The notes under the pieces were generated by a model. That model was not told where the DNA came from, searched no databases, and saw only the letters and a list, made by a program, of their open reading frames with translations. From Nostoc mirabile CHAB5784 (GTDB lineage Bacteria > Cyanobacteriota > Cyanobacteriia > Cyanobacteriales > Nostocaceae): a DNA stretch of 64,000 nt. A program made the position numbers and the translations under genes. Of this stretch, positions 44,137 through 52,313 are shown in pieces (the stretch's first letter is position 1; each line of letters opens with the position of its first letter). The stretch lies in contig NZ_JAIVFS010000010.1 in NCBI RefSeq assembly GCF_020829645.1, positions 62,001 to 126,000 on the forward strand, in the 5' to 3' direction.

Positions 44137-45093
44137 ATGAAAGGACTTTGGCTCGAAAACAACCAGTTGCAACTACGCACGGATATTTCCATTCCTAAAC
44201 CACCACAGGGAGAAGCTTTGGTGCGCGTCTTGCGTGCAGGTATATGTAACACTGACCTGGAACTACTTAGAGGCTACTATCCTTACACTGGTATTTTAGG
44301 GCATGAATTTGTCGGTGTCGTTGAACAAGGGCCAGAACATTTAGTTAACCAGCGCGTAGTTGGAGAAATCAACGCTGTGTGTGGGCATTGTCAGTTTTGT
44401 CGCAGAGGACAACCAACTCACTGCGAAAATCGCACAGTTCTAGGTATTGTCAACCGGAATGGAGCCTTTGGTGAATATCTCTGTTTGCCGGTGGAGAACT
44501 TACATTTAGTACCTGATAATGTGCCAACAGAAGTAGCAACATTTACCGAACCTATAGCAGCAGCTTTAGAAATTCAGCAGCAAGTGTCATTGCATCCAAA
44601 TGATCGGGTGCTAGTGGTTGGAGATGGCAAACTAGGGCAGTTAGTAGCCCAGACACTTGCCTTAACTGGCTGTGAACTTTTAGCTGTGGGGCGTCATCGA
44701 AACAAACTGGCTAATTTAGAGGCACGGGGGATCAAAACGAGTCTAGCCGACACTGTTACAGATGGATATTTTGATATCTCAGTAGAATGCACTGGCAACC
44801 CAGAAGGATTTGCGATCGCCCGTCGCGCCCTACGTCCCCGTGGTACATTAGTGCTTAAAAGTACTTATGCAGGCAACCTCAGCCTGGATGCTTCCTCATT
44901 AGTAGTGGATGAAATCACTCTCATCGGCTCCCGTTGTGGCCCCTTTCCCCCAGCCCTCCAGTTGCTAGCCAGAGGACAAGTTGATGTGCAACCTCTGATT
45001 CAGGCTTCATACCCCCTCATTGAAGGGCTTGCGGCTTTTGAACACGCTCAGAGTCGCGGTGTTTTGAAGATATTGTTAGAGATTGGTCAATAG
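44137..45093 (+). CDS. Zinc-dependent MDR alcohol dehydrogenase
   Basis: This 318-aa medium-chain dehydrogenase has catalytic zinc ligands in AGICNTDLELL (Cys) and GHEFVG (His, Glu), a structural zinc cluster CGHCQFCRRGQPTHC and a Rossmann segment VLVVGDGKLGQLVAQ. It is shorter than the usual ~345 aa. Substrate unknown; oxidation of an alcohol or polyol with NAD(P) is the family reaction. A heptamer array follows its stop by 10 bp. Confidence 0.88.
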   Translation: MKGLWLENNQLQLRTDISIPKPPQGEALVRVLRAGICNTDLELLRGYYPYTGILGHEFVGVVEQGPEHLVNQRVVGEINAVCGHCQFCRRGQPTHCENRTVLGIVNRNGAFGEYLCLPVENLHLVPDNVPTEVATFTEPIAAALEIQQQVSLHPNDRVLVVGDGKLGQLVAQTLALTGCELLAVGRHRNKLANLEARGIKTSLADTVTDGYFDISVECTGNPEGFAIARRALRPRGTLVLKSTYAGNLSLDASSLVVDEITLIGSRCGPFPPALQLLARGQVDVQPLIQASYPLIEGLAAFEHAQSRGVLKILLEIGQ

Positions 45094-45102
45094 TGATTGG
45101 AC

Positions 45103-45144
45103 ATTGGGCATTGGGCATTGGGCATTGGGCATTGGGCATTGGGC
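45103..45144. repeat. STRR heptamer array, 6 x ATTGGGC
   Basis: Six perfect copies just after the MDR dehydrogenase stop codon. Related degenerate units occur at about 17205 and 21690. Confidence 0.95.
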
Positions 45145-45221
45145 ATTTGACATTGAGAATGCTTATTCTTCTCTACTCCTCTGTTTCCCCTGCTCCCCAC
45201 TTCCCACTCCCTACTCCCCAA

Positions 45222-45509
45222 CTAATACAGATACGGATTCGTCTTCGGTTGATAGTCCAAACAATGGATTGCTTCTTCTGTATTGGCAATAGATGGGCGT
45301 ACAGTACATTTAAGACGGTAATTGTCGGTAAAAAATTGGCAACCACTACAGGGTATTTGATGCATTTGCTTGGCTGTAGTCACACTATCTCGCGCCGCCG
45401 TCCAGAGACTCAAAACAGCGAGAATAGTTACAGTCCAAGCAACGACAAAGCAAATGGGGACTAAAAAAGGTTGAATCCCATGAATGAGGAAAGAGATCAG
45501 TTGCAACAC
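45222..45509 (-). CDS. Small membrane protein with conserved cysteines
   Basis: This 95-aa protein starts at GTG. It has one hydrophobic helix (about 12-36) and then a soluble tail with CSGCQFFTDNYRLKC and a later HCLDYQ, a cysteine pattern that recurs in a small conserved cyanobacterial protein family. It is convergent with the dehydrogenase gene and upstream of nothing on its own strand except chlG's 3' end. Metal or Fe-S binding is possible but unproven. Confidence 0.65.
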   Translation of the reverse strand: MLQLISFLIHGIQPFLVPICFVVAWTVTILAVLSLWTAARDSVTTAKQMHQIPCSGCQFFTDNYRLKCTVRPSIANTEEAIHCLDYQPKTNPYLY

Positions 45510-45592
45510 GATATGTCCTGATACAAACTAGGAGTTAAAGGTATATTAACTCCTAACTCCCAACTTTTAGCTTCTGACTATGGAAGTATAAT

Positions 45593-46639
45593 TTAAATGC
45601 CAGCATGACCCAGCGCTAAACCAGTGACGAGCATTCCTAGAACAAGGAACGGTTGGGCGCTGGCTTGGTATTTAACATCATTCTTCACGGGGTCACGCAG
45701 GAAATACATATCCTGTAAAGTGATTTGCGGAATGATTAACAGTATTAGTATTGTTGCATACAAATTCTCATGGATGCTGACGAGATAAGCTGCTATCAAT
45801 CCTTGAAATACATCAATTGTGACTACACAAATCCATGCCGCAGTGGTGATGCCAAACATTACGGGTAGTGAATTTAATCCTAGCTGGCGATCCCCTTCTA
45901 CACTCTTAAAATCATTGACGATGGCAATACCCAATCCAGCCAAGCTGTAGAACATTGTCAAAATCACGATTGTGGAATTGAGATCACCAAACAAAGCGTG
46001 TCCTGTAGACCAAGGTAGGGTGATATAACTTGCACCCAAGGCGTAGCTACCTAGCCAGCCGTTTTGCTTGAGTTTCAGGGGAGGTGCAGAATAAATGTAG
46101 GCGATGAAAGAACCGATAATCGCGATCGCTGTAATTGTCGGGAATTCATGACCAGACCACACATCCAGCGCAAATGCCAAAGCAATACCAGCAATTAGTA
46201 ATACCCAAATCTGAATAATTACCTGGGATAGGGGAATTGCCCCAGAGGGAATCGGGCGATAGGGTTCATTGATGGCATCGATTTCGCGATCGTAGTAATC
46301 ATTGAGGATTTGGGTGTAACCTGTCATCAATGGCCCAGCCAGCAGCATACAGGTTGCTACCTTCAACACATTTTCCAGTGTCCAAGTATAGTTACCAGAA
46401 GAAGCCGCACCACAGACTACGCCCCAAATTAGGGGAATCCAGGTAATCGGCTTCATTAGCTGCAAACGAATTTTCCAAATTGAAGTTTCCCCAGACGCTG
46501 CACCTTTCATCCCCAGCAGTTGCCTAGTTTTCGCACTGCGATCGGCAGATGCGTTCGCTTTTTCGCTGGAATTATTTACCACTGAGTCTAATGCCTCAGC
46601 TGGGTTAGGGTCTGGGGTAATGGGAGTTGATTCTGACAT
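45593..46639 (-). CDS. chlG: ChlG, chlorophyll synthase
   Basis: This 348-aa UbiA-type prenyltransferase has about nine transmembrane helices and the prenyl-diphosphate motifs NDYYDREIDAINEPYRPIPSG and DFKSVEGDRQLG. It esterifies chlorophyllide a with phytyl (or geranylgeranyl) diphosphate, the last step of chlorophyll a synthesis, in the thylakoid membrane. The N-terminal ~55 residues are a polar, probably disordered extension. The Get3d-like ATPase gene lies upstream on the same strand, separated by a repeat-filled 92-bp spacer. Confidence 0.95.
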   Translation of the reverse strand: MSESTPITPDPNPAEALDSVVNNSSEKANASADRSAKTRQLLGMKGAASGETSIWKIRLQLMKPITWIPLIWGVVCGAASSGNYTWTLENVLKVATCMLLAGPLMTGYTQILNDYYDREIDAINEPYRPIPSGAIPLSQVIIQIWVLLIAGIALAFALDVWSGHEFPTITAIAIIGSFIAYIYSAPPLKLKQNGWLGSYALGASYITLPWSTGHALFGDLNSTIVILTMFYSLAGLGIAIVNDFKSVEGDRQLGLNSLPVMFGITTAAWICVVTIDVFQGLIAAYLVSIHENLYATILILLIIPQITLQDMYFLRDPVKNDVKYQASAQPFLVLGMLVTGLALGHAGI

Positions 46640-46659
46640 AAAGCGTATTTTTTTTAGAG

Positions 46660-46728
46660 TGAGGAGTTAAGAGTTAAAAGTTATGAATTATTGTTTTTTT
46701 CCTAACTCCTCACTCCTAACTCATAACT
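46660..46728. repeat. Inverted heptamer arrays between the Get3d-like gene and chlG
   Basis: GAGGAGTTAAGAGTTAAAAG units and their complement (CTAACTCCTCACTCCTAACTC) form a long imperfect inverted repeat, similar to those at 24877-24970 and 48232-48290. Confidence 0.75.
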
Positions 46729-46731
46729 AAA

Positions 46732-47832
46732 TTAAAACGAAATTATCAAATAATTATTCTGAAACTTTGCTCCAGCAACTGGTCTGCCACTGAGAGCTGG
46801 AGGCAAGGGAATATTGCGTCGCTGATCTCCTGCTTCTACCGTGACTTCTGGCCCATATTGGGTAAGCTTGACTTGCTTTTTGTCAAACCCTGGCAAGAAT
46901 AAGCGTACTTGACGATTGTGGATATCTATTTCAATTGGTTTGGGAGCCTGTAGAGCTTGTGCTTCAAAGTTGGGTAGGGCGTCTATCAGTGGTTGCCAGT
47001 CACCTGTTGGCGAGTCGGGAACGACGCTTACAGGTAGGGGGATAAATTCCTGTGACAGGTTGGCATTTGTCTCAGTAGACACAAGCAGAACACCACCGAC
47101 AGTTAAACCAATTTGTTGAGCACTACCCCACAAATAACGAGCATTTGCTACCTCAATGGGATCTCCTGTGGTCACTAAGAAAGCAGTGAGACGTTTGGGG
47201 TCAGCAAGAGCGGCTTTCCCCTTTTCTAAGAAATTATTGACTTGGTTAGTGGGCCCTGCAAAGTTATCTGCTGTCCAGTTGACATTGAAAAAGCTGCTAA
47301 TTAGCGGCTGAATTAAGGGCGATTCAGTAATCGTTTTCCCCAAATCGGAGTTGACAAACAATTGCCGAAATCGCCGGACATACCAACTGAGAGATTCTGG
47401 CAAACCCAACACCCGCAACGTTAAAGAGTCACCCGTGCCATCGTAGACGATCGCATCATATTTGCCACTGGCATCATATTCGCGGATAGCATTCAGGGCG
47501 AGGGCATTGTCCATGCCTGGTAATACTACCAGTTCTTGACCAAAAACGTCTTTGAATATGGGCGTGCGGAGATATTGCGCCTCAAGTTTCTTCACTTCGT
47601 CCCAGTTGCGTTCTAGTAATACAGATGCTTGAAACTGGACTACTTGCAAATTGGGAGCGATTTCCTGGGGATCGGCAGCAATGGGAGTACCCAGCAGAAT
47701 TGACAATGTTGGTTCTGCTTGTCCTGCTAGGAGTACGCGCTTGCCTTGACTTGCCAATAATTTGGCGGCGGCGATCGCAATTTTGGTACGAGCGGTGCCG
47801 CCTTTGCCCAAAAATGTCAATATTAGAGCCAT
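46732..47832 (-). CDS. Get3d-like ArsA/GET3-family protein with alpha-crystallin tail
   Basis: This 366-aa protein has an N-terminal ArsA/Get3 P-loop fold and a C-terminal alpha-crystallin-like domain (about 298-366; IDIHNRQVRLFLPGFDKKQVKLTQYGPEV...), the layout of Get3d proteins of photosynthetic organisms. The deviant Walker A reads GKGGTARTK, with Arg where canonical GKGGVGKT has the second Lys. Client delivery of hydrophobic proteins is inferred from the family. It lies next to chlG, whose membrane-protein product might be a client or only a neighbour. Confidence 0.85.
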   Translation of the reverse strand: MALILTFLGKGGTARTKIAIAAAKLLASQGKRVLLAGQAEPTLSILLGTPIAADPQEIAPNLQVVQFQASVLLERNWDEVKKLEAQYLRTPIFKDVFGQELVVLPGMDNALALNAIREYDASGKYDAIVYDGTGDSLTLRVLGLPESLSWYVRRFRQLFVNSDLGKTITESPLIQPLISSFFNVNWTADNFAGPTNQVNNFLEKGKAALADPKRLTAFLVTTGDPIEVANARYLWGSAQQIGLTVGGVLLVSTETNANLSQEFIPLPVSVVPDSPTGDWQPLIDALPNFEAQALQAPKPIEIDIHNRQVRLFLPGFDKKQVKLTQYGPEVTVEAGDQRRNIPLPPALSGRPVAGAKFQNNYLIISF

Positions 47833-47952
47833 TATTTGATTCCTATTTTCACCGCCGGTCTTTTCAACTCCAACTTAGCACTCAACAAAGAATCTCAGCC
47901 TGTGTTTTAAACTTTAGATGCCAAGAAAAACCCGGTTCTGAGTTCTTTACAA

Positions 47953-48144
47953 CTACACAGGTTTGATTTCATCTTCAAAAAACCAAGTAGAAGTGTTGTC
48001 GTCAAACAGCACCACTACACCAATCCCAGCACCATCGGTGACTTTGTAGCCTTGGATGATACCCACTTGTCCTAGTTTTTTTACAACAGGGGCAGAGACG
48101 CGATCGCGCAAGCGAAAGACTTTAACCTTTTGTCCGATTTCCAT
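47953..48144 (-). CDS. DUF2862 small protein
   Basis: This 63-aa SH3-like beta-barrel protein matches cyanobacterial DUF2862 (MEIGQKVKVFRLRDRV, then VGIIQGYKVTDGAGIGVVV and FFEDEI). Function unknown; it resembles small ferredoxin-thioredoxin reductase variable-chain-like barrels in pattern only. It lies upstream of the Get3d-like gene on the same strand. Confidence 0.8.
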   Translation of the reverse strand: MEIGQKVKVFRLRDRVSAPVVKKLGQVGIIQGYKVTDGAGIGVVVLFDDNTSTWFFEDEIKPV

Positions 48145-48300
48145 GCCTGATTACAATTCAGATAAACCAAGTCTCAGTGTAGCGGAATCTGTGACTCTGC
48201 TCTCATAAATTCAGCAAAGAAGAGGGGCAGAATCATAACTCCTAACTCCTAACTCCTAACTTCTAACTTTTAACTGCTGACTTAACAGCTTAAAATTAAA

Positions 48301-48417
48301 TCAACAACTAAACAGGCTATTGCGGCGCAATTACGGTTGGAACAAGAACAGCTGCTTTGGCAACGGTTGGCGGAACATTTGCGATCATTAGGAGTTAATC
48401 CAGATAGCTTGAGTTAA
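48301..48417 (+). pseudogene. Truncated Uma2-family 3' end
   Basis: The frame reads TKQAIAAQLRLEQEQLLWQ, then RLAEHLRSLGVNPDSLS and a stop. This closely parallels the C-terminus of the complete Uma2 gene just downstream (RLAEYLRSQGVDPDNLS). No Uma2 nuclease core precedes it, only repeat sequence (48232-48290), so it is the tail of a deleted paralogue. Confidence 0.7.
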
Positions 48418-48435
48418 GCAAATAAGGTAGTAGTC

Positions 48436-49254
48436 ATGTATCAAACAGATCCCCCCCGTCCACCACAAGAAACCATGCCTACGATGTATGATTTACCCAG
48501 TGAATTAATTGGGGAATCAGGTTTGCCAGATGAATTTCACTGCATTCAGGCGGATTTGCTCAGTGAGACTTGTCAGCCTCTGACTTATCCATCTGAGGAA
48601 ATTTTGCTTGCTAGTGACTTGAATCTTTACTACGACCCTCGCCATACTTTGTGGTACAAGCGTCCTGATTGGTACATGGTTTTAGGACTACCTAGTGCTA
48701 GCCAACAGCAAGACCTACGCTTAAGTTATGTCATTTGGCAAGAGGGAGTTGTTCCATTTTTAATAGTTGAATTACTTTCACCAGGTACAGAACAAGAAGA
48801 CTTAGGAAAAACACTGCAGGAAGTAAACCGACCCCCAACAAAATGGGAAGTATATGAACGTATTTTGCGGGTTCCCTACTATGTTGTTTATGATCGCTAT
48901 GAAAATCATTTGCGTGCTTTTCAACTCATAGGCACTCGCTACGAGGCAATATCTTTACCAGAGAACCGCTTATGGCTGGAAGAGTTAGAACTAGGATTGG
49001 GTCTTTGGCAAGGTTCTTATCAGCAGACAACAGGTTTGTGGTTGCGTTGGTATAATGCAGCAGGTTGGGTACCAACGCGAGGAGAAAAAGCTGAACAAGA
49101 ACGTCAACGGGCTGAACAAGAATATCAACGGGCTGAACAAGAATATCAACGGGCTGAACAAGAACGTCAACGGGCTGAACAAGAATATCAACGAGCAGAG
49201 CGATTGGCAGAGTATTTGCGATCGCAGGGAGTCGATCCAGATAATTTGAGTTAA
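48436..49254 (+). CDS. Uma2-family (DUF820) putative PD-(D/E)XK endonuclease
   Basis: This 272-aa protein has a restriction-endonuclease-like core (DLNLYYDPRHTLWYKRPDWYMVLG and FLIVELLSPGTEQEDLGK). A C-terminal coiled coil (about 215-256) is encoded by five 21-bp tandem repeats (49090-49194; heptad AEQERQR/AEQEYQR). The family is greatly expanded in filamentous cyanobacteria and its role is unknown. The core appears intact. Confidence 0.88.
   Translation: MYQTDPPRPPQETMPTMYDLPSELIGESGLPDEFHCIQADLLSETCQPLTYPSEEILLASDLNLYYDPRHTLWYKRPDWYMVLGLPSASQQQDLRLSYVIWQEGVVPFLIVELLSPGTEQEDLGKTLQEVNRPPTKWEVYERILRVPYYVVYDRYENHLRAFQLIGTRYEAISLPENRLWLEELELGLGLWQGSYQQTTGLWLRWYNAAGWVPTRGEKAEQERQRAEQEYQRAEQEYQRAEQERQRAEQEYQRAERLAEYLRSQGVDPDNLS
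49090..49194 (+). repeat. Five 21-bp tandem repeats in the Uma2 gene
   Basis: Units of the form GCTGAACAAGAANNTCAACG encode one heptad of a coiled coil each. Copies differ only at the CGT/TAT codon (Arg or Tyr) and the last base, so copy number probably changes by slippage or recombination. Confidence 0.9.
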
Positions 49255-49284
49255 GTATAAAAGTTTAACCGAATCCGTGACACA

Positions 49285-50400
49285 TCAAGTTGAGTTTTTG
49301 CCCGTAACTTGTAGCCAGCGACATACTAATTCGTCCCAAGAATAGATTTCATCAGTTTGGATCTGGGAGCGATCATAGGTTTGTGCGGCAATCAAGGCAT
49401 TGTGAATGCTGCTAGCATCTCCAGGTTGATAGTAAAAAACATGAGGACGAGAAGACGACAAGTAGATTGGAGCAATAATTGGCAACTTGCAGTAAGTATA
49501 CTGGATTACTTTGAGACTATCACTAAAACCCTCTGCACCAGGACTGTAGGAAAGTGTATGGAGAGCAATATCTGCATATTTGAGATAAGGGATTGTCACT
49601 TCAAAAGGCAACTCACCGTAGGCAGTGATGTTTTTTCTTTGAGGTAAATGGGGAATAGGACCGATAATATGAAATTGCCAATTAGGAAATAATTGGCTGG
49701 CTTGCTCTAGAAAGTTCCGGTCAAAATGAGAGTTCCCCACAAAAACAATGTTTGGGTACACTAAGGATTGATAAGGCGTTGGATAATCCCATACAAAAAG
49801 GTCTTTGCGAATACCGTGTAGATGCAATTCTAGGTTGGGTAGTCCTGCAAAAATACGGTAAATGTGCTGACTAGGGACACTGACTAAATCAAATTGGGTA
49901 GCCACCCGTTTTTCTGTATCTAAAACAACCGGATGATTACGTAATAAGCGCAAATCGTCTGACACGCGGTAGATAAACTGGGCGCTGGGATTGAGCCGTT
50001 TGCATGTTTCAAATAGAAGTAGAGCAGGGGTACTCTCGAAGATGAAGAGGTCAGCCTGAGAGATCATTGGTTCTACTGGCCCCAAAGGAAGCTGACCGTA
50101 GAGACGGAACCATCTGCGGCTAAGATAGTTGAGGAAATCCCAGCGCAGGTTAGCTGGATGCCAAGGTGTGAACCAGACGTAGCTCCACATTTTTTTCTGC
50201 ACTTCCTGGAGTTGGTTTGCTTCTTGCAGCACGGGGTATGCTAGGCGATAGTCTCTACGAATCACCGATAGCCAACTCAAAGCTGCTGTTAAAAACACGA
50301 CTTCCCAACCTTGACGCCAAAGAGCATCAGCCAACCAGTGAAAACCAGCTTTTCGTTTAGAGTTCCAATAATGCCCAGTAATCAAAACTACACGCTTCAT
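49285..50400 (-). CDS. GumK-like glycosyltransferase
   Basis: This 371-aa GT-B type protein has an N-terminal acceptor domain (VVLITGHYWNSKRKAGFHWLADAL) and the GumK-like features FIYRVSDDLRLLRNHP, VPSQHIYR, FHIIGPIPH, YGELPFEVTIPYLKYADIAL and DSLKVIQYTYCKLPIIAP. GumK (GT70) adds glucuronic acid during xanthan synthesis; here transfer of a uronic acid or other sugar to a lipid-linked oligosaccharide is inferred. It starts the polysaccharide locus and is divergent from the nucleotide-sugar genes. Confidence 0.75.
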   Translation of the reverse strand: MKRVVLITGHYWNSKRKAGFHWLADALWRQGWEVVFLTAALSWLSVIRRDYRLAYPVLQEANQLQEVQKKMWSYVWFTPWHPANLRWDFLNYLSRRWFRLYGQLPLGPVEPMISQADLFIFESTPALLLFETCKRLNPSAQFIYRVSDDLRLLRNHPVVLDTEKRVATQFDLVSVPSQHIYRIFAGLPNLELHLHGIRKDLFVWDYPTPYQSLVYPNIVFVGNSHFDRNFLEQASQLFPNWQFHIIGPIPHLPQRKNITAYGELPFEVTIPYLKYADIALHTLSYSPGAEGFSDSLKVIQYTYCKLPIIAPIYLSSSRPHVFYYQPGDASSIHNALIAAQTYDRSQIQTDEIYSWDELVCRWLQVTGKNST

Positions 50401-50971
50401 AACTAGATAAATATCATAAGTGTGCCAAGCCTGTTAAACTAATACACTAGTAAATTTAATCTCTGCTGAAAAAGCCTTGTGTTGCAACAAAAATCTCAAC
50501 ATTATTGTCATTGTCCGCTTTCAGGAGTCAGGATAACCCTACCTACAAAGCAATGGAGTTTGTTTAAAAAAGGGATTTAACTTCTTCTCTGGCATCCACT
50601 GTCGCACTCAAATCCCTTCTAAGAGGTTGTTTAAAAAGTCTTCTTGTCGGTAGCAAAAGGTTCTAGAACCCCTTAAATCCCCCGATAAATTTGGGGACTT
50701 TGATTCCGGTTCCCCCCTTTTTAAGGGGGGTTAGGGGGGATCAATAAGTGCCTAAAATCACAGCCGACCACTTTTCAAACATCCTCTAACTCCTGACTCC
50801 TGACCAAAAAAGACTCATGATACAGAGCAACTGAATTTATTGATAGGGATTTTGAATTTTGAATTTGGAGCATACTCCTTTGCGGATCTTGCTACGCGCA
50901 GCGTCTCGTAGATAATCGACGTGACTCTTTTTTGTAAAAACTGAAAATTAAGTAGACTTATCCGTAGAGTA
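50401..50971. other. Spacer with MITE-like element and structured repeats
   Basis: This 571-bp divergent spacer holds an AAGGGATTTAA...AAATCCCTT dyad (about 50571-50618), a MITE-like element at 50622-50787, and dispersed GC-rich repeat near 50885-50910. The promoters of the GumK-like and wbpA genes must lie here; none was located. Confidence 0.5.
50622..50787. mobile_element. 166-bp MITE-like element
   Basis: Terminal inverted repeats: AGAGGTTGTTTAAAAAGT at the left and, on the complement of the right end, AGAGGATGTTTGAAAAGT (two mismatches in 18). TA dinucleotides lie at the borders, as for IS630/Tc1-type insertions. The interior contains the common cyanobacterial hairpin CCCCCCTTTTTAAGGGGGG. 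No coding capacity. Confidence 0.65.
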
Positions 50972-52300
50972 ATGATTAACGAACCTCAAACTTTGATTAA
51001 CTTACAACAAAAAATTAGGGCACATACTGCCATTGTTGGTGTTGTTGGACTGGGATATGTGGGTCTACCATTTGCTGTTGAAAAATCCAAAGTTGGTTAT
51101 CAAGTATTGGGAATTGAGCAAAATCCTAAAAGAGCTGAACGAGTTAACATAGCTGACAATTACATCACGGATATTAAAGATGAAGAATTAAAACAAGTTG
51201 TCAGCAGTGGTAAGCTGCAAGCGGTTTTAAATTTCGACCGGGTAGCAGAAATGGATGTAATCGTGATTTGCGTCCCAACGCCGTTGACCAAGAATTTAAC
51301 ACCGAACTTGAGCTACATCGAAAATGTCACCCATGCCATTGCTAAACACTTGAGAACAGGGCAGTTAATAACCCTAGAATCTACCACTTATCCAGGAACC
51401 ACAGACGAAGTTATGCGACCTTTACTAGAGGAGGTTAGTGGTTTACAGCAAGGACGAGATTTCTTTCTCGCCCATTCCCCAGAGCGGGTAGATCCGGGGA
51501 ATCAGCGTTACACTACCAAAAATACTAGCAAGGTAGTAGGAGCATCCGATACATATTCACTCGAAGTTGCCAAGTTATTTTACGAGCAAACTATTGAGCA
51601 TGTAGTACCTGTTAGTAGCGCCAAAGCTGCGGAGCTAGTGAAGGTGTTTGAGAATACCTTTCGGGCTGTCAATATTGCTTTAGTAAATGAATTAGCGCTA
51701 TTGTGCGATCGCATCGACTTGAATGTTTGGGAAGTCCTAGATGCTGCTAATACCAAACCTTTTGGAATTATGCCTTTCTATCCTGGACCAGGAGTAGGCG
51801 GTCACTGCATCCCTATTGACCCCCATTACTTAGAATGGAAAGCAAAGGAAGTCAATTTCAATACCCACTTTATTGCCTTAGCTGGGGAAATCAATCGTTC
51901 CATGCCCCTATTCGTGCGAGAAAAAGCCCGCAGATGCCTGAATAATTTAGGTATTGCCCCAGCCAGAGCTAGAGTATTGGTGATCGGTGCTGCTTATAAA
52001 AAAGATATTGAAGACTGGCGAGAATCACCCGCCATTATGGTAATTAACTATCTACTGGAAGATAAAATGACGGTTACTTACCATGACCCTTACGTACCGC
52101 AAATAGAAGTCCGAGGACAGACATTTTCTAGCTTGGAACTAACGGACGAAATAATCGCCGCCGCCGATTTGGTAATTATTGCCACAGAACATAGTCAAAT
52201 TGATTATGTCAATTTAGTGCAAAAATCTCAAGCAGTTCTAGATACACGGGGTGTGACTCGACATCTAAATTGCGCCAGTGACAAAGTAACTCTGTTGTAG
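50972..52300 (+). CDS. wbpA: WbpA-type UDP-N-acetylglucosamine 6-dehydrogenase
   Basis: This 442-aa nucleotide-sugar dehydrogenase has an N-terminal Rossmann motif GVVGLGYVGLPFA, the catalytic cysteine in GPGVGGHCIPIDP, and a C-terminal second domain (GAAYKKDIEDWRESPA). Followed by wbpB-, wbpD- and wbpE-like genes, it most likely oxidises UDP-GlcNAc to UDP-GlcNAc-uronic acid, the first step of the diacetamido-uronate pathway. UDP-glucose dehydrogenase is less likely given the neighbours. Confidence 0.85.
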   Translation: MINEPQTLINLQQKIRAHTAIVGVVGLGYVGLPFAVEKSKVGYQVLGIEQNPKRAERVNIADNYITDIKDEELKQVVSSGKLQAVLNFDRVAEMDVIVICVPTPLTKNLTPNLSYIENVTHAIAKHLRTGQLITLESTTYPGTTDEVMRPLLEEVSGLQQGRDFFLAHSPERVDPGNQRYTTKNTSKVVGASDTYSLEVAKLFYEQTIEHVVPVSSAKAAELVKVFENTFRAVNIALVNELALLCDRIDLNVWEVLDAANTKPFGIMPFYPGPGVGGHCIPIDPHYLEWKAKEVNFNTHFIALAGEINRSMPLFVREKARRCLNNLGIAPARARVLVIGAAYKKDIEDWRESPAIMVINYLLEDKMTVTYHDPYVPQIEVRGQTFSSLELTDEIIAAADLVIIATEHSQIDYVNLVQKSQAVLDTRGVTRHLNCASDKVTLL

Positions 52301-52313
52301 AGAGAAAGATTAA

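Noticed and set aside
45093-45464. + strand frame of 123 codons after the MDR dehydrogenase
   Set aside because: Its start is translated from the ATTGGGC array and the rest is antisense to the 95-aa cysteine protein gene.
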